DNA from: Tanypteryx hageni
Taxonomy: Eukaryota; Arthropoda; Insecta; Odonata; Petaluridae
Length of the DNA: 64,000 nucleotides
Assembly (NCBI GenBank): GCA_028673005.1
Contig: CM054116.1
Span: 134,159,681-134,223,680 of the forward strand
Direction: 5' to 3'
Shown here: piece by piece, positions 1 to 11,254 of the stretch
Position numbering within the stretch: the stretch's first letter is position 1
Layout: every line of letters starts with the position of its first letter
Notes under the pieces: model-generated
Seen by the model: the letters and a program-made list of their open reading frames with translations, nothing else
What the model was told of the DNA's origin: nothing
The model's database searches: none
Translations under genes and position numbers: made by a program

Positions 1-1482
1 TTAGGACCAAGTATTATGGAGAGCGAAGTAGAAAAAGCGATAGTGGAACTTAAGAAGGGGAAAGCCACGGGCAGCGATGGAATACCGGCTGAGATACTTA
101 AAGTCATAGGATCAGAAGGACTAAAAGCGATCACGAAATTAATTAATAAGATTTACGACACGGGAGAGTGGCCTCAGGATTTCCTAGAAGTAACAATGAT
201 CCCTCTAAAGAAGAAGCCAAAGGCAATGCAGTGTAAAGATTACAGAACTATAAGCCTTCTGTCACACACATCGAAGATCATCACGAGGATTCTTAATAAA
301 AGGCTGGAGAAAAAGGCAGAAGAAATAATAGGGGAAGATCAATTCGGTTTCAGAAAAGGACGAGGAACTAGAGATGCTATAGGAGTAGTTAGAATCATAT
401 CAGAAAGGGCAATAGAATACAGTCAAGATATCTGCGCATGTTTCGTAGACTGGCAGAAGGCCTTTGATAGAGTAAATTGGGTAAAGTTGATGAAGATATT
501 AAAGGATATAGGTGTAGACTGGAAAGACAGGAGACTGATTAGGAATCTATATGAGAATCAAGTTGTAAAGGTCAGGTTTGAGAATGTGGACACCTGCGGA
601 ATAAATATCGGTAGAGGAGTAAGACAAGGCTGCTGCCTATCGCCAACCCTATTCAATATATATGGAGCAAGTCTAATGCAAGAAGCTTTAGAAGGCACAG
701 GGGATTTCAAAATTGGAGGAAGGATTATAAGAACAGTAAAATACGCAGATGATCAAGTACTTCTAGCAAGAAAGGAAGAGGAGCTACAAAAAATGATAAA
801 TAGACTAGTGATAACAGGTAGAAAATACGGTATGGAAATAAATACAGAAAAATCCAAGGTCATTCGAATATCGGGTAAAGAAGAGAATCTGAACATAACT
901 ATTGGGGGAAAGCCATTAGAACAAGTTTCAGAATATAAATACCTTGGAAGTATCATAACACGAGAGGCAAAATGTACGGATGAGATCAAAACTAGAATAG
1001 GAAAAGCAAAAGCGGCTTTCAGGAGAAAGAAACAACTACTTACAGGGAATATAAGGGAAGATATCCGCAAGAAGTTGATAAAATGCTACGTATGGAGTAT
1101 AGCATTGTATGGGGCAGAAACATGGACGCTAAGGAAAAATGACATAAAATACTTAGAAAGCTTTGAAATGTGGACTTGGAGGAGAATGCTGAAGATAAAA
1201 TGGACAGATAGGATGAAAAACGATGAAGTGCTACGAAGAATAGGAGAGAAGCGAATGATTATACAGACTATCAGAAAGAGGAAGGCTAACTGGGTTGGAC
1301 ATTACCTGAGGAGAGAGAGTATGATTAAAGACGTGTTAGAAGGAAAACTAGATGGGAAAAGGGAAAGAGGCAGGAAAAGGTTTCAGCTGATAGACGATTT
1401 GAAAGGGAAAGAGAGTTATCAAGATATAAAGAGGACAGCGGAAAATAGGAGTATATGGAGAACCAGGTTTAACCATGAATAA
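1..1482 (+). CDS. Non-LTR retrotransposon reverse transcriptase, 3' part, open to left edge
   Basis: Reverse transcriptase of a LINE-type element, which copies its own RNA at a nicked chromosomal target. The frame is open from base 1, so the true start, and any N-terminal endonuclease, lie outside the window. The first ATG is at base 16, and numbering from it gives 488 codons without a stop. Visible motifs are KGKATGSDGIP (about residues 14-24), GFRKGRGTRDA (111-121), FVDWQKAFD with the first catalytic Asp (143-151), RQGCCLSP (203-210), YADD (243-246), LYGAETW (364-370) and a C-terminal WVGHYLRR block (426-433). The very short 3' tail ending in (TA)n suits RTE-like families that end in simple repeats. 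Clade assignment is inference; reverse transcriptase identity is secure. Nothing in view is broken, so this may be a young copy. Confidence 0.93.
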   Translation, partial: LGPSIMESEVEKAIVELKKGKATGSDGIPAEILKVIGSEGLKAITKLINKIYDTGEWPQDFLEVTMIPLKKKPKAMQCKDYRTISLLSHTSKIITRILNKRLEKKAEEIIGEDQFGFRKGRGTRDAIGVVRIISERAIEYSQDICACFVDWQKAFDRVNWVKLMKILKDIGVDWKDRRLIRNLYENQVVKVRFENVDTCGINIGRGVRQGCCLSPTLFNIYGASLMQEALEGTGDFKIGGRIIRTVKYADDQVLLARKEEELQKMINRLVITGRKYGMEINTEKSKVIRISGKEENLNITIGGKPLEQVSEYKYLGSIITREAKCTDEIKTRIGKAKAAFRRKKQLLTGNIREDIRKKLIKCYVWSIALYGAETWTLRKNDIKYLESFEMWTWRRMLKIKWTDRMKNDEVLRRIGEKRMIIQTIRKRKANWVGHYLRRESMIKDVLEGKLDGKRERGRKRFQLIDDLKGKESYQDIKRTAENRSIWRTRFNHE

Positions 1483-1540
1483 TCACGGACCTGTCTACGG
1501 ACAGACTACCTATGATGATATATATATATATATATAACAA
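1483..1540 (+). repeat. 3' tail of the LINE with (TA)n
   Basis: About 35 bases after the stop codon the sequence passes through TATGATGA into a (TA)n run at about 1519-1536. A minimal 3' UTR ending in a short tandem repeat is the usual 3' structure of RTE-type elements. I could not fix a target-site duplication because the 5' end is outside the window. Confidence 0.55.
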
Positions 1541-2039
1541 TATTTCATTGGACTTAGAAATTCACTTATCATTAGCAGGCTGCAAAGAGTACCTACTTTA
1601 AATTATGACAAAGAAAGTTAATCAAATTCTTCTTAAATTATGTTCACGCGTTTTATCGATCGATTTATATTGACCAAGTGGGCATGAAAGGCATCTTAAT
1701 GAAAGACAATAGAAATCACAACATTTAACTTTCATTTTCCGGATTAACATCTACTGAATACTCTTTATAATCGACGGTCGGTGCTTTGTATTCGAAATGC
1801 ACGCATGGTTTACCCAAACATTTCATTTCTATCGGAGAGACATAATCCATCCATATGATTCCAGCAGAAAAGCAAGCTATGTAATTATCTCTTGAATCTG
1901 TGGAATGTCAAAATGATTCGTTGAGCAAAAGTATCTCGTCTAACATTCAAAGATGAACGCACAAATGAGTAACTGAAGTTATTTAATCACAAACGTGTTT
2001 TTTTATCTCCTCTTTCTCCAGCAGTCATTCCACTTCTCG
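1541..2039. other. AT-rich spacer, nothing recognised
   Basis: Ordinary AT-rich sequence. No open frame of note, RNA gene or repeat structure was seen. Confidence 0.5.
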
Positions 2040-3065
2040 CCTCTCCGTTCACAACTCCTTATAGGACGACGTGGTCACTCCCTCCTCCTCTTCCTCAAAC
2101 ACTCTCTCCTCTTCCTCCCATAATCTCCCTCCTCTCGTCCCTTCCATCGTCCTCCCTTTCCTCCCCTCCAGAGGGTGCCGGTGGTGTGGTGTTTAGGACG
2201 CTGGCTGCTACTCGCCAGCTGCTCGGAAGGGCAACGGGCACGAATCCTGCGAAATTGGGCTTTTTTTCCGGTCCAATGTCGGTGTGGTTTGAGGAGACCG
2301 CGCAAATTCAGCGTTCCGTCCTTCGGCAGGGACGTTAAGCCGTTAGTCCTCTTGGTGCTCTTCGTTAAGAGTAGGCTAATGCCGGCACCGGTTTTCTCTT
2401 CTCCCTTGTGAGTGTGTTCAGTGTGGAAGGATTAATGGCTATAAAAATCCAAGCGGTTGATTAGGCAAAAATATACACACACACTCCCCCCTACATCTCA
2501 CTTCTTCTCCTCCCCTCCTTCTCCCTCCTTCCCTCGCCCCTCCCTCCCCTCCCTCTCAATCGCTCTCCCCTTAGCACTTCGTCGCCTTCTCCTCCCCCTC
2601 TGCCCTCCAACTTCTCCCGCCGCCTCTTGTTCCCCCAACCCACCTCGCATTTACACTCCCTGCTGATCTCATTCTTCATTCCATCCACGCTCTTCTTGTA
2701 TCCCTTTGTGTATATATCCCTTACTCCCAAAACTTCCCCTCTTTTTCAAACTCTCGGCCTTTTTTTTCTCAGAAATCTTAATTGCCTCCCCTTTTTTGCC
2801 TATCGTCATACGTACCTTCCTTTCCTACTCTCTTCTCCTCTCTATCCTCTCACTCCATATTCACCTTCTCTCACCCTTCCTCCCTCTCTCTTTCTCTCTC
2901 TCTCTCTCTTCCTCTTTCTCGCTTTCTCTCACGCTCACTGGCCGAAAATCCGGTAATCCCTTTTCTGTTCTTTCCCTCCTGCCACGCTCCCTCCCACCTC
3001 CTTCCTCCCACTCCGCTATTATTCTTCCTCCTCCTCTCTTCCACTCCCCTCATTGTATACTTTTA
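2040..3065. repeat. Polypyrimidine (C/T) tract region
   Basis: About 1 kb in which the + strand is overwhelmingly C and T, with short (CT)n runs near 2880-2930. The middle part, about 2165-2420, is mixed sequence. Open frames here are rich in Ser, Pro, Leu and Phe in several frames at once, as expected from CT-rich DNA, and are not treated as genes. Confidence 0.7.
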
Positions 3066-3423
3066 AAATGAAACTCTTCAACCACTTATTACATGATATT
3101 TAATATCCATCCATCCCATTTTCTGTTCCCGAAATTATTCATGTTATATTAGTACTGCCAAGCCATTATATCAAATTCTTTGAATTTGGATATTTTATTC
3201 ACATAAATCGATCCAAATATTATATAATGTACTCATATGCTACCTTTACTTTGTATTTATATGAAAAAAATGAGTAAATTTTCCGTCTTTTCATATATAT
3301 TTTATAATTTGTTTTGTTTACGCACTCAGTACTGAGTTGCGAGTATACTCCAATTATGCACCGCACTTGTTACAATGTTTCACGGGACCTAGTCCCGGAA
3401 CAATAAAATTAAATCATTCATTA
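3066..3423. other. AT-rich spacer
   Basis: AT-rich sequence between two C/T-rich blocks. Nothing recognised. Confidence 0.5.
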
Positions 3424-3878
3424 ATGCTATCCTCCCTTCCCGCCTCCACTCCTATATTGTTCTCCCTTCCCCTCTTTCTCTCCTCCACTCCCTATTATCC
3501 TCCCTCCCCTTCCCCTTTACCCTTTCTCACCCCCTCCACTCCCCTATTATCCTCTCCCGCCTCCTTCGGCTCTCCTTCTGCTCAATCGCCAGCCGACCCT
3601 AAACTGTTAAACTCCTTCTCATCTACTGCAAATCCCTTTTTCTTACGTCCTTCCATAGAACGCTCTCTTCCTCCGCTCCTCCCCTTCCCACAGTCTCCAC
3701 CCTCCGCTCCCCTTCTCCTCCCTCATCACCACTTCTCCTCTCGATCTCCACCTCTCCTCCCTTATCTCCCACTCATTACGAGCGTTCGACACCCCTTCTC
3801 ATTAAACAGCGCCCGGATAGGCCCACCAAGTTCCCCCTTCCCCCCCTTCTCCCTCTTCCCCGGCAGGACCCTTCGTTA
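3424..3878. repeat. Second polypyrimidine block
   Basis: C/T-dominated + strand, with repeated motifs of the CTCCACTCCCCTATTATC type. The 180-codon open frame across it (3337-3879) is a composition artefact rich in Ser, Pro and Leu. Confidence 0.65.
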
Positions 3879-3959
3879 ATCATGTAATTAATGAAGTCAT
3901 GCGGTGATTTAATTAGAGAAGGCGGTAGTGTCCGTATAGCTTCATATCAGTTGCGGGAA

Positions 3960-4240
3960 TGGGTTTGACCTGAACATGATGGATGGGGAGAGGGAGTTAG
4001 ATAGGGATGGGAATTGGAGGAGGGGCGGGGTGGGGTGAAGGGTTAAGGGGATGGGGGAATGTTTTTTAGGCTGGGTTTAGAGGGATGGGGGAAGGATTGG
4101 CGGTCAAGCAGCGAGCGTGGAGGGGAGGGGAGGGTTGGGGGAAGGAGATTTTGGGGAAGGGGGTTTGTGGAAGGAGGATGACGCGATGGATAATGGAGAA
4201 TAGAAGGCGAAAAAAGGAAAGAAGAGCGTTGGAAGCCATT
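3960..4240. repeat. G-rich purine tract
   Basis: The + strand switches to G/A-rich with many GGGG runs (for example about 4019-4190), the opposite polarity of the preceding C/T blocks. The many closely spaced runs could support G-quadruplexes on the + strand. Confidence 0.6.
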
Positions 4241-6738
4241 TTGGCTGATAGAGAGCATATTGGTACATCGAGGTTTTTATGTTATAACTATATTTTTCAT
4301 ATATATATATATATATTTATACGTGCTACTCCTACGTATACCCGTCGATGTCTACCGTTGTCATGATTCGTTTTTCATCTGAGACTAATTAAAATACAAT
4401 CGATGTTTTACACCAACGAGAGAAAAGATGGAGAAAATCTTCATTTCAGAGAAAATATGTCGTATCATTGAAAACAGCTGTGCCAGCATCTCGCTCAATA
4501 CGAATGTAAAAGGAAAAACAGAGTATCAATTATAATATACGTTGATTTCCCAAGTATATAAATCCGTGGTTGAGATTTGTTTAAATATTTCTGTGAAGGA
4601 AGAGTTCCTCTAAATATATAGTATACTCGACCGATGTGAGTTTTCAAATTACGTGCCGTAACTTTACTCTTTATAGTCAATAGATTTGGATGTTTCATTA
4701 TTTCGCTGTCTGACCCCAACGTTCACGGATTTAATCTGTTAAGCGTAAGTTATGCTTAATCAGTCGCTTCTCTGCATGTATCCTTCCCTTTAGCCGTGAG
4801 TAGCGCTCAGCATTAAAAGTGCCTCGCCCCTAAAACGTTCAATAATTAAAACCTCTTTTAAACTCGGCCGCCCAACGTTGAACTTTCAATAATAAACTTT
4901 TATAATTAATTTATCTCTTGGGTTTTTCAAAGGTTTTTAACTTAGGATAAACGATTCTAAAAACGTATTCACCGCGTGGAAACTTCTTTTTTTATATTTC
5001 ATTGAAAAGAAGTCAAGAGGGGTCTTCATCAGCGGCCGATTCTTCCGAGGCGAGCCCTTTCCAGGGCCGCAATGATTTATGTGACAGAGGGTAATGAGAG
5101 GAAGGGGAAGGTGTAACCGCCTATCCTTTCACCTTCAGATTTGCGTAATTTGTCTGAAAATATCTGGCATCTTCAACGGCATCGACGTTGTTCCAATTTC
5201 CGTGATTAATGACGAAATGCAAAACCTTGCATTGGTAGAATTGATGCTCTTGAAAGAAAACCGCTCAAGGTTGCGCAAGCACCAAAAGATTGTTAACAAA
5301 ATTACGAGATATTTTAATAATAATTCCAAACGAGCTTGTGCAGCAAAAATCAGAGTGAGGCTCGTATGATACTTTCCTAAAAAAATATTATCCGATCAAT
5401 ATTGTACCTCTTCTACATTCAATCTGTTCTTTTCCACTCCATTTTTCTCTTTTGTTCTATAATTATACGCTCGTTATCCTTTACTGTGTGTGTTAAAGAG
5501 TTACATTCCCTTCAATTCTATTTATACATACTTTTCTCAGACACAGACACAATTGTTACTTATTTCTTGTAGCGCTGCAATAGCAGTCAAACAAACGGCA
5601 GTCGCCTTATTCCAACGATGGGTATCAAAACTTCATGGCCTCTTCCTTTTCTCTTACTGTTTTTCCCAAAACAAAACGAGATGGAGGACAGTTTTGTAAC
5701 TGAAATTGAACAATCCTTCGCGGACATAAGGAGTTGAGCACACGTCGAAGAATTGCTCCTCGTTTTACATCGCTTTTCCGTTTATTGAAAAAGGTCTTGT
5801 TCGAACGATTCGGTCCCTCTCTCTAACATTACTGCTTTAGAAACGTTTTACGGATTCGGAACGCACCTGGCAGCGTGGGGCGCGGCAGAGATCGCTCTTA
5901 AGAGCGTTCCGATGCACCTGAGGTCTTCCGGATCGTCCGTGGAGGGCAAGTCATCCGCTATAGTAATTTGCGTAAATGTGATGAATTCACTCACGCATCA
6001 AATGTTTCGCAAATACCGAATTTACTGATTGATGGCATTTAATGGCTCGAACGTTCTAAACGATCGACTCAAATTATAAATGTCGTTTTATAAAATATGG
6101 AACGTGGTGCGCGTGATGCAATTCGCAGAATAAAATGAGAATTTACTCAAATTTAACACCGAACACCTGAATTTCTACAGAAAATGGCTCATTATATTGT
6201 CCATCCGTTACATAAAATGGAGAAACAATTATTTGGAAGTTGAACATAATCATTAGGTAATATAAAGGTATGGTTCATTTTATTGGTCTCCTTCGTTTGT
6301 TATGCCGTAACTATGGACTGTGAAATGAACACTAAATTAGTCTCATTTGAATCGATTGTTTAGATTCAATCGCTTTAAACCTAATTACATTTAAGTGCAA
6401 TTCCTTTTGAAAATTTTGACCACACTAAAATAAGTACACTAAGCTCTGCACTCAATGAAGTCTCTTCATTTATTAACAGCGTTTTACAATACTTCGTGAT
6501 CAATATTTATTTCTTCTGTGTACTTGAGAAGATTATTTTGAGGAAGAGCAGAACAATAGAGTTAATTTGAAACACATACAATGATATGGTACAATTGTTA
6601 AAAGAATTTAAACCAATGCGGAGAGGAAGGCATTTGAGGTATGGAATATTCAATTATTTCCATCTTGTAAATCTTATACTATAATTTATGCACAGGAAGT
6701 AAACTGCTGTCGAAATTGTTTTTTTTTAACATTGTTAT
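4241..6738. other. Spacer, no gene recognised
   Basis: Mostly AT-rich unique-looking sequence with a short (AT)n run at about 4299-4316. A 91-codon frame at 5094-5369 has no recognisable domain, and I do not call it a gene. Confidence 0.45.
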
Positions 6739-7195
6739 CAGGTTGGAATTAAAATTTAAAACTCCTTAACCGTAAATTTACCCAGAGGGCACTCACACGT
6801 CAATAAGAAATAAGGAAAATTAAAATTATACTTACAAGTTTGCAGGACGATGATGGCCTACAGGGACCTGTTGTCAAAAACTAGCCTAAAAAAAGAAAAA
6901 GAAAACACACACGCACAAGCACTCTGGAAATCTCTAGATACGTATTTCGGGAGCTATGCTCCCATCTTCAGTAGCTGAAGTAGCTGAAATACGTATCTAG
7001 AGATTTCCAGAGTGCTTGTGCGTGTGTGTTTTCTTTTTCTTTTTTTAGGCTAGTTTTTGACAACAGGTCCCTGTAGGCCATCATCGTCCTGCAAACTTGT
7101 AAGTATAATTTTAATTTTCCTTATTTCTTATTGACGTGTGAGTGCCCTCTGGGTAAATTTACGGTTAAGGAGTTTTAAATTTTAATTCCAATCTG
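6739..7195. repeat. Long near-perfect inverted repeat (210-bp arms, 37-bp spacer)
   Basis: Arms 6739-6948 and 6986-7195 are reverse complements in one continuous register, with only a G/T disagreement near the outer end. The central segment I compared base by base, about 50 bp around AAACTAGCC to CACTCTGG, matched exactly. The spacer is 6949-6985. A 13-bp direct repeat ATTGTTATCAGGT occurs at 6731-6743 and 7234-7246, so a mobile insertion including about 40 bp right of the arm is possible. Transcribed, it would form a hairpin RNA of about 450 nt. It could be a foldback-type element or two head-to-head copies of a repeat. Confidence 0.9.
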
Positions 7196-8008
7196 TACAC
7201 CGTAGTCTCCATTTCCCTTTTTTAACGTTTTTTATTGTTATCAGGTCCTATTTTATTTTCAAAAAATTTTCTCAAAAAGTATATATTTTTTGCCACTATG
7301 TATAGGCATGTCTCAAGACGATCAAATTGCATAAACTGTATGAATTCTGCGAAATTATTGACGAAGGCTTCTGTGCTGCAAGACCCGCTACAAACGATAG
7401 ATACCTCTTAATCTGGTTCTATTTTGTTGATAACATTAAGTTGCTGATGAGAATAAATGGCAGCCTTTTAAATTCAAACCGTCTCAGATGTACTTCCTTC
7501 ACATTTTCGTTTTTGGCGTTTCTGTTATGTTTAAGTTTTTATTTGCGATGAAACCTAACTTTAAATATTTCCCGATTACCTTTGAACACGGTTGGAAAAT
7601 TATAATGATCGCTTAAAACTTTTGCTCTTCTAGCAGAGTTGAAGCTTTTTCTTTCTATGATATGTTGATTTTAAATATTACGGCAATTCTGACAACGGTA
7701 GGAATTAGACCCGAAACTGTTACGGAGGACTGAAATCTGAATGCGTCCGCCGCGTAACTCGCGAGCTCTCATATGGGGCGCAGTAGACGATATTATCGAA
7801 CATTTTTCGACGCAATGTTATCGCAAATCATGCTCAGGGTATCCTATTAATCAATATCTTTCCAACAGCCGACCCATAATTTTGATCAAAATATGCGTCG
7901 GACGCGATTACATTATGCAGAGAAAATTGCATGCGTTAAACTGTATTTGGATTTGAAATTAGACAGCTAATCGCGATAGCCAGCCGATGTAATAAGGAGC
8001 ATCTAACA
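7196..8008. other. AT-rich spacer
   Basis: No gene recognised. A 74-codon frame at 7327-7551 and a 71-codon frame at 7741-7956 show no family features. Confidence 0.45.
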
Positions 8009-8095
8009 CAGAGGGGGGCAATCTACGACTCAGCGAGCCATATGCGGCCCCAGAGAGTATTTATGTGGCCCGCGAAGCTATGAAGAAATAGCGAC
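8009..8095. mobile_element. Possible hAT-like element end
   Basis: CAGAGGGGGGCAATC followed by GCGAGCCATATGCGGCCC and GTGGCCCGCGAAGC resembles the left end of hAT-type elements that begin CAG and carry GCGAGCC/GCGGCCC motifs. No matching right end or 8-bp duplication was found, so this is a fragment call at best. Confidence 0.3.
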
Positions 8096-8240
8096 CCGTA
8101 AAATTCAACACACAAATTCATACATTTTTGGTAAAATTATTATAACAAAACCTTTGATTTTTAATTTTAATCCTAAAATCCTTATTTGGACCTAAATTTT
8201 AGTGCTTATCGTCATTGCTGAAAAGCGCTATTACCTTCGT

Positions 8241-9130
8241 TATGTCCGTCCGTCCGTCCGTACGCATATATCAGGGAAGAATTGGCTGAACCGATTTCAA
8301 CCAAATTTGGTACATAAAATATTCATATAAATTAATTCCCAAAACGAAATATTTAGACCGGATCTACTTAGCTGGGGTACCACAATTGCAAAGTTTAACT
8401 TTTCGGTAATTATGAATTTGGAAGGAATAGGCTGAACTGATTTCAACGACATTTGTATGAAGGAGACATGCAACATAAAAAATCAAAGTCAATATGTTTT
8501 GAATAGATTTACAAATCAGGGCTGCCATAATGCAAGTAATTAAAAAATTGTTTTTACAAGTATTTGTGTTGAAATGTCCACATCAATTTTAACCAACTTT
8601 AATATTTATAATTTAAATATATATACAAAACCATAATAGTATATTTTGACAGGATCAACCAAGCAGGGGTGCCACAATTATAAACTAAAATCTTTCAGTA
8701 ATTATGGATTTGGGAGGAATTGACTGAACGGATTTTAACTAAATTTTCTATATAAGATTTGTACAACATACCATAATGAAATCAATTTGTTTAAAGCGGA
8801 ACTACAGAGCAGGACTACCACAATAAAAAGTAAAATAATCATATTTTTACGCCCATTTCTAGAGAACTGGCAGCATGGATTTTAACCAAATATAATATCC
8901 ATATAAATAAATAACCATAACAGCATATTTCAACCGTGTCAACTAGACAGGGCTTCCACAATATCAAGGTTAGAATTTTTCTGTAACTACAAACTTCGAA
9001 GGTATTGGCTGAACAGATTTCAAAGAAATTTCGTTTTTAGGGCGAGTATAGAAATTATCATGTTTAGAACGGATCTAAAAATCAGGGCTAACACAATATA
9101 AGGAAAAAATAATTTTCTGATCTCAAAGCA
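8241..9130. repeat. Six diverged tandem units of about 145 bp
   Basis: A short (GTCC)n run at 8245-8260 leads into six degenerate direct repeats. The landmark GGCTGAACCGATTT-like motif recurs at about 8283, 8428, 8573 (weak), 8719, 8865 and 9005. A second landmark, AGCxGGGGTxCCACAAT-like, recurs about 75 bases later in each unit. Similar sequence beside Helitron-like material is common in arthropod genomes, and a Helitron lies just downstream. Confidence 0.7.
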
Positions 9131-9557
9131 AATGCATTAGTATACGATTATACTAGAGCGAATTTTACGAAAAGCACTTCTGAACCACGGGAAACCCCTA
9201 CTTGTTATCGATATAATACCTCAGAACCCCTAGGTAACATCGATTTAAACTTTAAACCGACCCGCCTAAGCATAGGCAAATTCCGACGTGGCTCGCCAAA
9301 ACATTCGCATCCTTGAAGAAAAGGTTGCCCGCCCTGATTCTTTTGGATTGAATCTCCTCCGCCCATTCGATCTCCGCTCTTTCACATCTCTTTATTCCAA
9401 TCCGCACAAGGGCGGGTTTAGGGGATGCGAGGAGGACTCTGGGCGATTTTGGTTCGCGAGGCCCAACAACCAGCGATTTCTGAAATCATGTGGATAAATT
9501 TTATGGGAGAAAAGAGACTATAAAATTCATAATAATTTATTTTTCACATCTATCTTA

Positions 9558-10705
9558 TCATACTATATAATAAAGAGTTAACCTCTACATGGCGATAGGT
9601 ACGTAAACATTTTATTTAAAACGTAAATAAAAATTGTGTGTACTTTTTAATTTCGAATTGCAGAATACAGATGGCAGCACAAAGTAATTAATATTTCATC
9701 GCTCATTATGAAAGATGGTTATGAAAATTCGAGAAAAAAATATCTTCAACTATTTTAATTTAAATTGGTTGCTTATTAATAATAAGGTTACTAACTATAT
9801 AATAAAGCGTTGACCTCTATATTTCGATAGGTATGTAAACATTTTCTTTAGTGTAGGAGAAAGTCAAATAAAAATACTATTAAAAATATTAGCACCCAAG
9901 AATGTCGACTCGCTGGCGATCAACAACGAAATCCTCGACAGAATGACTTTGGCTCCAGGACAACATGAAGCGGAGCATCTCAGCATCGATGAGGTCATCA
10001 ACTGTACAGAAGATGAAAGAGCTAACATTCCAACGGAATTTTTAAATTCGCTTACTCCGCAAGGAATGCCATCGCATAAATTACGTCTCAGGATTGGCGC
10101 TGTCGTAATGCTTCTTCGCAACATTAACGTTATGAAGGGTCTGTGCAATGGAACACGTTTAAATGTGAAATATATTGGTCAGCACGCCATTGAATGCACG
10201 ATTCCGAACGAAAATAATAATAAAGGCTGAGCTGTTATACTTCCTAAATTCGATGTGACACTGACAGGCGATAGCGAGCTTCTGTTCGAGATGAAGCATC
10301 GTCAGTTTCCAATAACGTTAGCCTTTGCCATGAAAATAATAAAAGTCAAGGCCAAACATTTGATACCGTGGGATTACTTAAAAAATCAGGTTTTTGCACA
10401 TGTCGTCATGTCACGAGTACGACTGCAAGATAATTTAAAAATTTTATCCAGTCGCGATAACAAAGTTAAGAATATTATATATACTGAAGTTTTTAACTTA
10501 ATTTAACTTTTTAATTCATTTAACTTTATTATATTACTTTTATTTTTCCAATTCACATTATTAAAATTAACGAAAAATGAAAAGTAAATATGACGTACAA
10601 ATTGTTTTAAAATGCAAATTATATAGTTAGATTAAATTAAGTTTTGTTTCTTTAACAAGAAGGCTGTCTTCGATTTGCCTCACATGTATGACTCGCGCCA
10701 GCTAG
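9558..10705 (+). mobile_element. Helitron, internally deleted
   Basis: The left end TCATACTATATAATAAAG (9558-9575) matches the usual TC...ATAATAAAG Helitron 5' terminus. The right end is CTAG at 10702-10705. The base before is A and the base after is T, the normal A|T insertion context, and no target duplication is expected for this class. A second 5'-end-like stretch, ACTATATAATAAAG, at about 9786-9799 suggests a nested or partly duplicated end. The interior carries only the C-terminal helicase part. Confidence 0.72.
9889..10506 (+). pseudogene. Helitron RepHel, PIF1-like helicase C-terminal remnant
   Basis: Remnant of the PIF1-family helicase domain of a Helitron replicase. The frame from 9889 begins with LAPKNVDSLAINNEILDR, a block typical of Helitron helicases, and continues through PTEFLNSLTPQGMPSHKL, LRIGAVVMLLRNI, GLCNGTRL and FPITLAFAM. 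One in-frame TGA (10228-10230) splits it, and the frame then resumes. The late QGQT-type motif is replaced by divergent sequence, so the end is also damaged. The Rep nuclease and the N-terminal helicase motifs are missing. It lies inside the 9558-10705 element in the same orientation. Non-functional. Confidence 0.85.
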
Positions 10706-11254
10706 TTATATAATAAGCTGCGTTTGTCCCTCACGCTCGACTGTGGGGCCGCTCTTAAAAAGCTTTATAAAAGAGCGGGAGAACCGAGAACTATTTATGA
10801 CTGACTGTAATATTATTTTTAACAAACTTTCCGAGTAGGTCGAAGATTGGAATTTTGCAGGAATGTTTGATTCTTATAATAAAAGCCATTTACGAACGAA
10901 ATCCCTAAAAAAATTCTGTTTCGACTACAGCAGATAATTTCTAATTCCCATAAGATAACACGTAAAAATTAATTTGGCGACGAGCAAGCATTCATTCTTT
11001 TGCTAATAAAAATTGGAAAAATCGACTCTTGATCTTCAAACCGGAACTGTTTTAAAGGAAAGTAAACAAATTATCTTATTCTTATCTTTGATTTACTCCC
11101 TCGCCCAGAAAACGCTCTAATGTAACGTTTAAATTACTTATTTTTGTAATATTTAGCGATTTCACGAGGATTTGCCTTGACAACTATGCCATTGTCGACA
11201 TCGAGACCTTATTATTGTCTCACAATTCTCATATATGAGTAGTTTATGAGATCG
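10706..11254. other. AT-rich spacer
   Basis: Nothing recognised. Confidence 0.45.

Noticed and set aside
3337..3879. 180-codon open frame rich in Ser, Pro and Leu (likewise 16698-17111, 19547-20083, 21486-22010, 23998-24561, 29498-30040)
   Set aside because: All coincide with polypyrimidine tracts, where stop codons are rare in every + frame. No domain, no consistent start, and neighbouring frames are equally open.
8241..9130. Possible CRISPR-like repeat-spacer array
   Set aside because: The genome is eukaryotic, and units are contiguous and diverged over their full 145 bp, not short exact repeats with unique spacers.
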